DNA of 64,000 nucleotides from Anagrus nilaparvatae (lineage: Eukaryota > Arthropoda > Insecta > Hymenoptera > Mymaridae): contig JAKSXM010000258.1 in the NCBI GenBank assembly GCA_022575985.1, positions 496,001 to 560,000 of the forward strand, in the 5' to 3' direction. Below, one piece after another: positions 12,957-23,485 of this stretch. The position numbers were made by a program, and so were the translations under genes. The notes below the pieces were generated by a model. It made no database searches and had not been told where the DNA came from. It saw nothing but the letters and a program-made list of their open reading frames with translations. Position 1 is the first letter of the stretch. Each line of letters begins with the position of its first letter.

Positions 12957-14048
12957 GCCAAGTGATTGGCACTATGGTTCCTCATTAACAATAGCAAAAT
13001 ATTTATAATGGTCTATTTTATCTAATAAAAATTATAATTTGAGATATCAGTATTTCATAAAAAAAAGTTAAATACCGTATTTTAAAAGAAAAAAAATGTT
13101 GCTGTGATTTAATGTTTTTTATTTAACAAATTTTTAGAAAAAAATTTCAATAAACTAGGTATTACACTTAAAAAAAAAACAATATTACAGATTTTTTAAT
13201 TTTTTTGTTTTATTAATATTGAGAAAAAAATTTTGAAAAAATTCAGTATTAGATCCAAAAAATTACTATGAATAAGCTTTCTAAAACTAGTACTCTCATA
13301 GAAATTAATTAGGTACTACGTCCAAACAAAAAAAAAATTTGGTATTCTTTGTATTTTTTTGTGAAAAAAATTTTGGGAAAAAAATTTTCAAAAAATTAAT
13401 TATCAGATTTGAGATATCGAGTAAAAACCATACTTTCAAATATAAGTACTTTTATGGAAATAAATGAGGTATTACACCTAAATTAAAAAAAAAAAAAAGT
13501 ATTTTGAAATCTCTTGATGAAAAAATTTTTGAAAAAAAAAATTGGATCTTAATTCCATAATGGTTGTTAAATACCACCGATTGCAAAATTTTCAAATATT
13601 AGTACTTTCATAGAAAAAAACTAAGTATTACGTCCTAAAATAAAAAAAATTTTGGCATTTTTTGTATTTTTTGGCAACAAAAATTTTGAGGAAAAAATTT
13701 TGAAAAAATTAGGTATCAGGTCCAAAAAAATGCTATAAACCATAGTTCTAAAACTAGTACTCTCAAAGAAATAAATTAGGTACTACGTCTAAAAAGAAAA
13801 AAAAAATTAGTGTTTTTTGTATTTTTTTGTGAAAAAAATTTTGAGAAAAAAATTTTCAAACAATTAGTTATCAGATTCCAGATATCGAGTAAAAATCGTA
13901 CTTTCAAATATAAGTACTTTCATGGAAATAAATGAGGTATTACATCCAAATTAAAAAAAAAAAAAAGTAGTTTAAGATTTTTTGATGAAAAAATTTTTGA
14001 AAAAAAAATTAGGTCTTAATTCCATAATGGTTGTGAAATTTCACCGGT

Positions 14049-14110
<62 letters not shown>

Positions 14111-14222
14111 GACTTTTTTTAAAAACCGGTTATTTAGCTTCCTGAGGTCCCAAAACGTGCTTATACGCCAAAAAATTAAAAATCAAAATTTCATCTATCA
14201 CAAAGGTTCCTCTATGAGGAAC
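12957..14222. mobile_element. GGTTCCTC-ended tandem-repeat element, copy A
   Basis: The left end begins cgctgccaagtgattggcac followed by tatggttcctcattaacaat, which contains a tgccaa/ttggca hairpin. The right end is the hairpin ggttcctctatgaggaacc. Inside are several ~180-base units (aagtactttcatggaaataa, then gatatcgagtaaaaacca) and a (CA)n tract. Related copies lie at 27.57-31.98 kb (split by BEL), 36.74-37.50 kb and 56.7-58.11 kb. The hairpin ends, microsatellite and tandem core resemble Helentron/DINE-type elements with tandem repeats, but Rep/helicase sequence is absent and the class is inferred. Confidence 0.55.
14053..14105. repeat. (CA)n microsatellite
   Basis: About 23 uninterrupted CA dinucleotides are preceded by two cata units. 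The corresponding tract in the related copy at 56717-56785 is read on the other strand as (GT)n plus (GTAT)n. Confidence 0.95.
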
Positions 14223-14789
14223 CAATTAATTGATTTAAAAAAAAAAAATTATTATTTTACAATTAAAATTAAGCGAATAATGCATATTTTAAGTTCAAAA
14301 AAGGATTTCTTGAATAAAATTTCAATTATTTTAAAACCATTTTGAATTTAGAATATGCATTATTCGCTTAATTTTCATAGTAAAATAATAATTTTTTTTT
14401 TTTAAATCAATTAATTTTTCCCTGGCAATCTATTTCTTTAAGAAAAAAAACCATTTTCATGAACTGAAATTTACTTTTTAAGTCAAAAACTATTTATAGC
14501 TTCAAATAGCAGGATTTATTTGAGACCGTTTTTATTGGTTTTTGACGTATAATTTGAAATTTCGTAAATGAAAATGATTTTTTTGTTGAAGAAATAAATA
14601 CTTAGGAAAAAATTAATCGATTTAAAAGAAAATATATTATTTACGATGAAAATATTAGATGTTTTAAGTTTAGAAATAGGCTTTTTTCATTAAAATTTCA
14701 ATATTTGTTAAGACGAATTTGAGCAAAATCTTAAATTGACGATAAATTGGCTAAATTTTATCGTAAAAAGAATAGTATATTAAGTATCA

Positions 14790-14895
14790 AGGGCGTAAAA
14801 GTTTCGGCACTAGCGTGAGCACTAGCACGAGTGCTAGGCAAAGCCGGGCACGAGTGATATGTGTTCACGCTCGTGTCTAAAGTATTTCGCCCATG
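14790..14895. repeat. GC-richer flank with GCACTAG/CTAGTGC palindromes
   Basis: Sequence such as gcactagcgtgagcactagc and cacgagtgctag contains several overlapping inverted repeats next to the outer boundary of the mirrored array. It has no counterpart at the far end (19.8 kb), so it probably belongs to the insertion site or to a different element. Confidence 0.4.
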
Positions 14896-15569
14896 GTGCT
14901 TAACACTAATTAGCACGTAAGAAATGGGCCCTAGGGATGCATAACATGGTCAGGGGAATTATTCGCTACTAAGAGGAACAAAATAACCCTTAGGGGCCTA
15001 TTGGGCCCAATCGGAAAAAAATGAAATCCTGATGAATAAATAGAACCCCAGGGATGAAAATGGACTGTAAGCGTAAAAAATGGGTCCAGCATGATAGGAT
15101 AAATACTACCTGATAAATTCGGCTATCCAGGGGCCCATTGGGCTCAATCGGTAAAAAATGAAATTCTAATGTATAAATCGAACCCCAGGGATGAAAATGA
15201 ACTAGAGGGGTAAAAATGGCTCCAGCATGATAGAATAAATACCAATGGATAAAATCAGACGTCCAGAGGCCCAACCGGGTAAAATTGAAATTCTCATGTA
15301 TAAATTGATTCCTAGGGACGGAAATAGACTGCTGGGGTAATAAATGGGTCTACAATGATAAAATAAATACCAACGGATAGAATCAGCTGTCCCGGGGCCC
15401 ATTGGGCCCAATCAGGAAAAATGAGGTACTGATGTACAAATTCATCTCGAGGGATAATAATGGACTGTAGTGGTAAAAAATGGATCCAGCATGATAAAAT
15501 AAATACCAACGGATAAAATCTGTCATTCAGGTGCCTATTGGTCATAATCTGGAAAAAATGAGATATTAA

Positions 15570-15695
15570 GGGGGCATTCAATAATTACGCAACACTGTAT
15601 AGGGACCGACCGTTTTGTTGAAACCGTTACAGGGCGTTGCGTTAAAGCAGGTTCACGATAAAAAAATTAGCGTTGCGTAATTATTGAACGCCCCC
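15570..15695. mobile_element. 126-bp Harbinger-type MITE inside the mirrored array
   Basis: The ends are near-perfect inverted repeats (GGGGGCATTCAATAATTACG left; GGGGGCGTTCAATAATTACG reversed right). The trinucleotide TAA flanks both sides (15567-15569 and 15696-15698), as expected for PIF/Harbinger. The mirrored arm near 19120-19150 reads through the equivalent position without it, so it inserted after the inverted duplication. Confidence 0.85.
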
Positions 15696-17394
15696 TAATT
15701 TAGAAATTGATCTCCAAGTATTAAAATGGACTGTAGTGGTAAAAAATGGATCCAGCATGATAAAATAAATACCAACGGATAGAATCAGCCATCCAAAGGA
15801 ACTATTGGGCCCAATCGGGTAAAAATGAAATCCTGATTTATAAATTGATCCCCAGGTAAGAAAATCGACTATAGAGGTAAAAAATCGCTCCAGCATGATA
15901 AAATAAATACCAACTGATAAAATCGGCCATCCGAGTGCCTATTGGGCCCAACCGGGTAAAAATGAAATCCTGATGTATAAATTAATTCCTAGGGACGAAA
16001 ATGGACTGTTGGCGTAAAAAATGGGTCGAGAATGATAAAATAAATACCAACGGATAGACTCAGCCATCCTTAGGTCTATTGGGCCCTACTGCTTAAAAAT
16101 GAAAGCCTGATGTACAAATTGATCCCCAGGGATAAAAATGGACTCTAGTGATAAAAAATGGGTTTATAAATATAAAATAAATACAAACGAAAAAAATCAG
16201 CCATCCAGGGACCCATTGGGCCTGATTTAGCAAAAATGAGATCCTGTTCTACAAATTGATTTAACATAAGAATCAAACATTTATTTTAGCCCAAAAGCTA
16301 CATTATACGATTTAACCAGAGAAGGCTGATTTTATATGGTAGGATTTATTATATTATGCTGAACCCATTTTTTACCACTTCAGTCCATTTTCATCCCTTG
16401 GGTTCAATTTATACATCAAGATTGTGGGATCAAATTGTATATCAAGATTTCAATTTTATCAGGTTAGGCCCAATAGGCCCCTGATCACCGATTTTATCCG
16501 TTGGTATTTATTTCATGATTCTCGAGCCATTTTTTACTCCAATAGTCTATTTTTATCCCTGGGCATCAATTGGTTCATCAAGATTTCAATTTAACCCGGT
16601 TGGGCCCAATAGGCCATAGGATGGCTGATTCTATCCGCTGGTATATATTTTATCATTCTCGACCCATTTTTCACCCCAACAGTCCATTTTCGTCCCTAGG
16701 AATCAATTTATACATTAGGATTTCATTTTTACCCGGTTGGGCCCAATAGGCTCCTAGATGGCCGATTTTATCAGTTGGTATTTATTTTATCATATTAGAG
16801 CTATTTTTTACCTCTATAGTCGATTTTTGTACCTGGGGATCAATTTATAAATCAGGATTTCATTTTTTCCCGATTGGGTCCAATAGGCCCCTGGATGACG
16901 GATTTTATCCGTTGGTATTTATTTTATCATGCTGGATCCATTTTTTACCACTACAGTCCATTTTTATCACTAGAGATCAATTTGTGCATCCGTATCTCAT
17001 TTTTCCCCAATTGGGCCCAATGGGCCTCGAGATCGCTGATTCTATCCGTTTGTATTTATTTTGTCATTCTCGACCCATTTATTACCCCAAAAGTTCATTT
17101 TCGACCCTATGAATCATTATATACATCAGAATTTCTTTTTTACCAGATAGGGCCTGATGGGCCCCTAGATAGCCGAATTTATCTGGTAGTATTTATCCTA
17201 TCATGCTGGACCCATTTTTTACCCCTATAGTCCATTTTCATCCCTAGGGTTCTATTTATATATCAGGATTTCATTTTTTTCCAATTGGGCCCTATAAGCC
17301 CCTTAAGGGTTATTTTATTCCTCTGAGTAGCGAATAATTTCCCTGACCATGTTATGCATCCCTAGGGCCCATTTCTTACGTGGTAATTAGTGCT

Positions 17395-17560
17395 TTGTTA
17401 AAAAAAAAAAAAAAGAAATTCTGTATACAGTGTCTGTATTCCGTGAAAAACTGTATACAGGAAAGTATACAGTCCTGTATACAGTTTTTCACGGATTACA
17501 GACACTGCATACAGAATTTTTTTGCATACAAAATTTTTTTTTTTTTTTTTTTTTTCAACA
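17395..17560. repeat. Palindromic centre with CTGTATACAG motifs
   Basis: A poly-A tract, ctgtatacagtgtctgtatt and gtgaaaaactgtatacag are followed within ten bases by the mirrored series ending in a poly-T tract. This is the symmetry axis of the 5-kb array. The same series, not mirrored, closes the right end at 19790-19895. Confidence 0.8.
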
Positions 17561-19901
17561 AAGCACTAATTACCACGTAAGAAATGGGCCCTTGGGATGC
17601 ATAACATGGTCAGGGGAATTATTCGCTATTCAGAGGATCAAAATAACCCTTGGAAAAAAATGAAATCCTGATGTATAAATAGAACCCCAGGGATTAAAAT
17701 GGACTATAGGGGAAAAAAATGGGTCCAGCAAGATAGGATAAATACTACTAGATAAATTCGGCTATCCAGGGGCCCATCGGGCCCTATCTGGTAAAAAAGA
17801 AATTCTGATGTATATAATGATTCCTAGGGTCGAAAATGGACTTTTGGGGTAAAAAATGGGTCGAGAATGACAAAATAAATACCAATGGATAGAATTATCT
17901 ATCCCGGGGCCCATTGGGCCTAACTCGGAAAAAATGAAATTCTGATGTATAAATCGAACCCCAGGGATGAAAATGAACTAGAGGGGTAAAAAATGGGTCC
18001 AGCGTGATAGAATAAAAACTACCAGATAAAATCAGACGTCCAGGGGCCCATTAGGCCCAACAAGGTAAAAATGAAATCCTTATGTATAAATTGATTCCTA
18101 GGGATGAAAATGGACTGTTCGTGTAATAAATGGATCGAGAATGACAAAATAAATATGAACAGATAGAATCAATGATCTCGGCGCCCATTGGGCCCAATCG
18201 GGAAAAAATGAGATTCTGATGTACAAATTGATCTCTAGGGATAAAAATGGACTGTAGTGGTAAAAAATGGATCCAGCATGATAAAATAAATACCAACGCG
18301 GAAAAAATCCGTCATCCAGGGGCCTATTGGGCCCAATCGGGAAAAAATGAAATCCTGATTTATAAATTGATCCACAGGTACAAAAATCTAATATAGAGGT
18401 AAAAAATCGCTCCAAGATGATAAAATAAATACCAACTGATAAAATAGGCCATCCAGGGGCCTATTAGGCCCAACCAGTAAAAATGAAATCCTAATGTATA
18501 AATTTATTCCTAGGGACGAAAATGGACTGTTGGGGTGAAAAATAGGACGAGAATAATAAAATATATACCATTTGTAAAACAGGATCTCATTTTTGCTAAA
18601 TCAGGCCCAATGGGTCCCTGGACGGCTGATTTTTTTCGTTTGTATTTATTTTATATTTATAGACCCACTTTTTATCACTAGAGTCCATTTTTATCCATGG
18701 GGATCAATTTTTACATCAGGCTTTCATTTTTAAGCAGTTGGACCCAATAGACCCTAGGATGGCTGAGTCTATCCGTTGGTATTTATTTTATCATTCTCAA
18801 CCCTTTTTTACGCCAACAGTCCATTTTCGTCCCTAGGAATCAATTTATACATCAGGATTTCATTTTTACCCGGTTGGGCCCAATAGGCACTCGGGTGGCC
18901 AATTTTATCAGTTGGTATTTATTTTATCATGCTGGAGCAATTTTTTACCTCTATAGTCGATTTTCGTACCTGGGGATCAATTTATAAATCAGGATTTCAT
19001 TTTTACCTGATTGGACCCAATAGTTCCTTTGGATGGCTGATTCTATCCGTTGGTATTTATTTTATCATGCTGGATCCATTTTTACCACTACAGTCCATTT
19101 TAATACTTGGAGATCAATTTGTACATCAGTATATCATTTTTTCCCGATTGGGTCCAATAGGCCCCTTAATAACAGATTTTATCCGTTGGTATTTATTTTA
19201 TCATGCTGGATCCATTTTTTACCACTACAGTCCATTATTATCCCTCGAGATGAATTTGTACATCGGTATGTCATTTTTTCCCGGGACAGCTGATTCTATC
19301 CGTTGGTATTTATTTTATCATTTTAGACCCATTTGTTACCCCAGCAGTCCATTTTCGTCCCTAGGAATCAATTTATACATCAGGATTTCATTTTTACCCG
19401 GTTGGGCCCAATGGGCCCCTGGACGTCTGATTTTATCCGTTGGTATTTATTCTATCATGCTGCACCCATTTTTTACCCCTCTAGTTCATTATCATCCCTG
19501 GGGTTCGATTTATACATCAGAATTTCATTTTTTCCCGATTGGGTCCAATGGGCCCCTGTATAGCCGAATTTACCAGGTAGTATTTATCCTATCATGCTGG
19601 ACCCTTTTTTTACCCTTACAGTCCATTTTCATCCCTGGGGTTCTATTTATACATCAGGATTTCATTTTTTTCTGATTTGGCCCAATAGGCCCCTAAGGGT
19701 TATTTTGTTCCTCTGAGTAGCGAATAATTCTCCTGACCATGTTATGCATCCCTTGGGCCCATTTCTTACGTGCTAATTAGTGTTTTGTTAAAAAAAAAAA
19801 AAAAAAAATTTCTGTATACAGTGTCTGTATTCCGTGAAAAACTGTATACAGGGCTGTATACAGTTACTGTATATACGACTGTATACAGTGGCTTTTTACG
19901 G

Positions 19902-20610
19902 GTAGGATCGATACTTCAAGACAATACTCAAAGTCTACTCTTTATCTGTACCAATAACTGAAAATGTTATATAAACATGTTTGCAACAATTGAATAATTT
20001 GTATTATCAAAATCCAAAAGATGTAATGGTTAATGAAATAAGTTGTATTAAAATATGAGCTTTAATCCTGAAATTAAAATTCTTGAAAAATAAAAGTGCA
20101 TATTGCATAATAAAGAAAAATTTTATACCTGTTAAATTTTATAATATCTAAGAATTTTCTTGCAATTTTTGTATTATAAGTTGTACTATACGTTGCAATG
20201 TAGAAATGTCAACTTGCATTTCCACATGCACAAGAAAGTTTAAGATTCAAATGAATAGGATCGATACTTCAATACAGTACTCCAAAGTCATCTCGTTAAC
20301 TGTAACGATAATTGAAAGATTAAATTCTAATAAGTCATAAGATTTAATCAAAATACCAACAATTGATGAAACAAATTATAAAAAAATATAAGCTTGAATC
20401 CTGAAATCATAAGATAGTCTTAAAAAATAAAGAAAGGTGCATGTTGCATGATAAAGACAAAAATTTATACCTGTTAAATTTTATAATACCAAAGAATTTT
20501 CTTGCAATTTTTGTACACAATACATATCAAATTCACCTGCTCCGAAATTATAATAAACGTTTTATTGCGAAATTTGCATATAGGTTAAAACACATTCTCC
20601 TGCTCCAATA
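19902..20610. repeat. ~350-bp tandem duplication, 2 copies
   Basis: Copy 1 (about 19902-20255) and copy 2 (about 20256-20605) both start taggatcgatacttcaa and share the segment tatacctgttaaattttata. They are diverged by substitutions and small indels. A 100-codon ORF in copy 2 has no equivalent in copy 1 and is not supported. Confidence 0.75.
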
Positions 20611-20689
20611 TTATAATAAACATATACCTACTTCAAACCAGAGCTGGGCATATACGGCAATTTTAGCACGCTGTAACCGTATACCGTAT

Positions 20690-21302
20690 AGACGGTTTTT
20701 GTGCATAAGGACCCGTATGTTACTTGAACCGTATATACGATAACCAGCATACGGGACCATATGCACCCTAGCAGTATTATACGGTATAACACTATACGGG
20801 AGCCTTATGCATCTCAGCCGTATATAATGTTTAATGTCATAAGGGCCCGTATACTCTCTAACCGTACATACGGTTCAACAGCATACGGACCCGTAGACAC
20901 TTGAACCGTACATACGGTTCAACAGCATACGGACCCGTATACACTTGAACCGTATATAATGTTTAATAGCATACGGACCCGTATACTGTTTGCTTAGGCT
21001 TAATCAAAAACTGCATACGGGTCCGTATGCTGTTTATCCGTATTTACGGTTTGAGAGCATACGGACCCGTATGGTGTTTAACCGTATATACGGTTTAAGA
21101 GTATACGGGCCCGTATGCTGTTTGACCGTATGTACGGTTTGAGATTATACGGGCCCGTATGCTGTTTAACCGTACGTACGGTTCGAGAGTATACGGGCTC
21201 GTATGCTGTTTAACCGTATATACGGTTAGAGTGTATACGGCTCCGTATGCTGTTTAACCGTATGTACGGTTCGAGAGTATACGGGCCCGTATGCTGTTTA
21301 AC
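20690..21302. repeat. Left subterminal array of two alternating palindromes
   Basis: Two palindromes alternate with a period of about 45-48 bases: aaccgtatatacggtt (variants aaccgtacatacggtt, aaccgtatgtacggtt) and gcatacggacccgtatgc (variant tatacgggcccgtatgc). About a dozen of each occur with short connecting sequence such as tgttt and gagag. In hAT elements, repeated subterminal motifs are transposase-binding sites, so a binding role is inferred. Confidence 0.85.
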
Positions 21303-21717
21303 ATCATAAAGGAGAGTATATTATTAAAATATATACATTGCTCTGCATAAGGATCCATATGAAACAATTGTAAGCTTTTATAAGGACATTACCTAAGTAA
21401 ATATTTGACTTTTATAAAGAAATTGGAATAAAGTTCGATAATATTGTTTAAATATGCAAAAAATTGCATTCTTAAAATAGGTATTATAAGACTTACCCAA
21501 TAATAAAAAATTCTTTTGCTTCTATTTTCTAAATATAAATATGTATATAAAATCAAGAAGATATTAAAAAAAAGTTAAACAACTGTTTATAGAAAGCATT
21601 AAAAATAAAATTATTATTTATAACAGGAAAAATACAATCAAAAATTTTTTATTTTCATTTCAGAATTCTATTGAATGAGTAAAGAACAATTTTTATTGCA
21701 TACATTTTTCTCCAAAA

Positions 21718-22602
21718 TTAATATTGAATATATTTTTTATTTTCCTTAAGGAAAATTAGCTTATCAAACAATGAATCAGTCAATGATGATCTTTTGTTAT
21801 TTAAGATGTAATTAGTTAAAGAAAAAATCCTTTCGATTGGTCCTGATGTTGACAGATGTGTATTGTAACGAATGAAACATGATTCAATGCTAGCATATTT
21901 ATCAAGCGTTAACAATGAAACGTCTTTATCTTTTATAAAAAGATCCATTTGTTTTTTAAACATTGGTATTAAAAAATTGTCATCTGATTTAGGTAATTTT
22001 AAACAGGGTTCTTCATCATCAAGTTCAGAATTTTTATTAAGTTTCGCTTTTATGAAAGTGTGCTCGTTTTTTATAGCTTTTATGCAAAGATTCAAAAATT
22101 TTGAAACTTGCTCTTTGTTACAATGTTTTTCAAAAAACTGTAGCTTGTATTTTGGTTGGAAGCACGTTGCTAAAATTGCATCTTGAGTTTCATCATCAAA
22201 ATTAAAAAATTTTGAAAATCGACTCTCGATTGATTCCAGTAGCAGTTTGGTAATTTTTTTATACTGATTGGATAAACTGGTAATTGTTTCATCACTTTGT
22301 GATCGCAGCTTAAATAGAGTAGGCAACAAAATTCCATAGTATTGGGTTTTCTCGCCTTGTAATGAATCAAGAGCGATAGCAACAGGTTTCATTACATTAA
22401 TAAATATTTTTAAATAATTTATGTCAGCTACTGTAAACTCTTCAAATTCATCGATATGCCTTTTGTACTTTAGATTTTTAAGTAATTTCATTACTTTATT
22501 CAAATTTTTTTTTTCAAACGATATTAATCGTACAACTGCATCATATAAAGAATTCCATCTGGTTACCGTTGGATATATCAAGGATCCCTTTAATGTATCC
22601 AT
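21718..22602 (-). CDS. hAT transposase, C-terminal half (294 aa)
   Basis: This is the transposase of the surrounding element. The C-terminal part, including a TSGPIERIFSLTNYILNNKR stretch and a following hydrophobic segment, is the hAT dimerisation domain, which mediates oligomerisation of the transposase. Upstream, a WNSLYDAV-type motif and helical segments match the region after the catalytic core. Full hAT transposases are usually about 500-700 residues and start with a BED zinc finger, so the N-terminal DNA-binding domain and much of the RNase H-like core are missing. The frame stays open upstream to a stop near 22683 (KCKILWKANQHH precedes the first Met), so the true 5' end was truncated rather than starting here. 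It cannot be catalytic alone. A truncated protein that keeps its dimerisation domain could act as a repressor, but that is inference. Confidence 0.85.
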   Translation of the reverse strand: MDTLKGSLIYPTVTRWNSLYDAVVRLISFEKKNLNKVMKLLKNLKYKRHIDEFEEFTVADINYLKIFINVMKPVAIALDSLQGEKTQYYGILLPTLFKLRSQSDETITSLSNQYKKITKLLLESIESRFSKFFNFDDETQDAILATCFQPKYKLQFFEKHCNKEQVSKFLNLCIKAIKNEHTFIKAKLNKNSELDDEEPCLKLPKSDDNFLIPMFKKQMDLFIKDKDVSLLTLDKYASIESCFIRYNTHLSTSGPIERIFSLTNYILNNKRSSLTDSLFDKLIFLKENKKYIQY

Positions 22603-22764
22603 TATAATTTCTAAAGATATGTGATGTTGATTTGCTTTCCATAATATTTTACATTTACGAAAAGCTGATTTTTTTTTTCACTTATTTTCCTAAAAATCAA
22701 TTCTGATTATGGTGTGCCAATAAATAAAAAAATGCCATAAACAGTTATAATTTATAAGGCATCT

Positions 22765-23445
22765 GTATGAAATTATCCGTATGTACGGCAAAATCTCATA
22801 AGGCATCCGTATTCAATTATCCGTATGTACGGCAAAATCTCATAAGGCATCCGTATGGAAATGTCATTATGTACGGTAAAAATTCATACGGATCCTTATA
22901 AAATTTTGCCTTATATAAGGATATTTTCATACGGATGCCGTATGAGTTTTGCCGTACATACGGGTAATTTCACACGGATGCCTTATGAGTTTTGCCGTAA
23001 ATACGGGTAATTTCATACGGATGCCTTATGAGTTATGCCGTACATACGGGTAAATTCATACGGATACCGTACGAAATTTTGCCGTATAAAAAATCATACG
23101 GCTCAGGAGGCATACGGATCATTAACCGTATGAAAATCTATACGGCAAAAATTCATAAGGCATCCGTATGAAATTACCTGTATGTACGGCAAAACTCATA
23201 AGGCATCCGTATGAAATTACCCGTACATATGGTAAAATTCATACGGCATCCGTATGAAAATATCCTTATATAAGGCAAAATTTTATAAGGATCCGTATGA
23301 ATTTTAGCCGTACATAATGACATTTCCATACGGATGCCTTATGACTTTTGCCTTACATACGGTTAATTTCATACGGATGCCGTATAAATTTTACCTTATA
23401 TAAGGGTAAAATATCATTGAACCGTATGCCGTATACCGTATATAA
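22765..23445. repeat. Right subterminal palindrome array
   Basis: The core ccgtatgtacgg is shared with the left array, but here it alternates with a different, non-palindromic partner, cataaggcatccgtatg. The orientation of the partner flips near 22870-22900 and again near 23090-23150. The two ends of the element therefore share one motif and differ in the other. Confidence 0.8.
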
Positions 23446-23485
23446 GGATTTTAGCGTGCAGCCGTTGCCCAGCTCTGCTTCAAAC

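Larger units (their letters stand above)
12700..14590. repeat. Palindromic dispersed repeat, interrupted
   Basis: The segment 12880-12950 (ttcagttcatgaaaatggtt) is mirrored at about 14430-14480, and 14228-14300 is mirrored at 14350-14412. The same modules (ccctggc followed by atttctttaagaaa) make up the repeat at 39.41-40.08 kb, which is uninterrupted. The outer palindrome was therefore split by the element at 12957-14222. Confidence 0.65.
14890..19800. repeat. Giant mirrored array of ~137-bp repeats (A-B-A-B)
   Basis: Units of about 137 bases (gggcccaatcgggaaaaaat, a gatgtataaattgatcccca module, a taccaacggataaaatc module) run in one orientation at 14990-16260, the opposite at 16370-17300, the first again at 17650-18565, and the opposite at 18580-19690. 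All four arms end in the same ~110-base cap containing cacgtaagaaatgggccc and catggtcaggggaatt. Arm 1 is the near mirror of arm 4 down to its last unit (caggatctcatttttgctaa), so the whole block is a palindrome centred near 17475. Roughly thirty units are present. Many repeat-derived ORFs of 60-250 codons occur in it, but they share the repeat's sequence in shifting frames and are not supported as genes. Confidence 0.85.
20639..23477 (-). mobile_element. hAT-superfamily DNA transposon with decayed transposase
   Basis: The ends are CAGAGCTGGGCA and its inverse TGCCCAGCTCTG. An exact 8-bp target duplication, CTTCAAAC, lies at 20631-20638 and 23478-23485. Both the CAGRGCTGGGCA-type end and the 8-bp duplication are hallmarks of hAT elements. 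The interior holds the C-terminal half of a hAT transposase on the minus strand, flanked by two dense arrays of short palindromes. The conserved duplication implies a fairly recent insertion, but the truncated transposase means the copy is non-autonomous. Confidence 0.92.

Noticed and set aside
14990..19675. Many ORFs of 60-248 codons with a recurrent Phe-Ile-Arg-Trp-Tyr-Leu-Phe-Tyr-His pattern
   Set aside because: They appear on both strands in every arm of the mirrored array, shift frame between units and have no start or domain logic; they are translations of the ~137-bp repeat.
20690..23445. Regularly spaced short repeats that look CRISPR-like
   Set aside because: The repeats are dyads within the ends of a hAT element with an 8-bp duplication, the spacers are not unique, and the sequence is eukaryotic.
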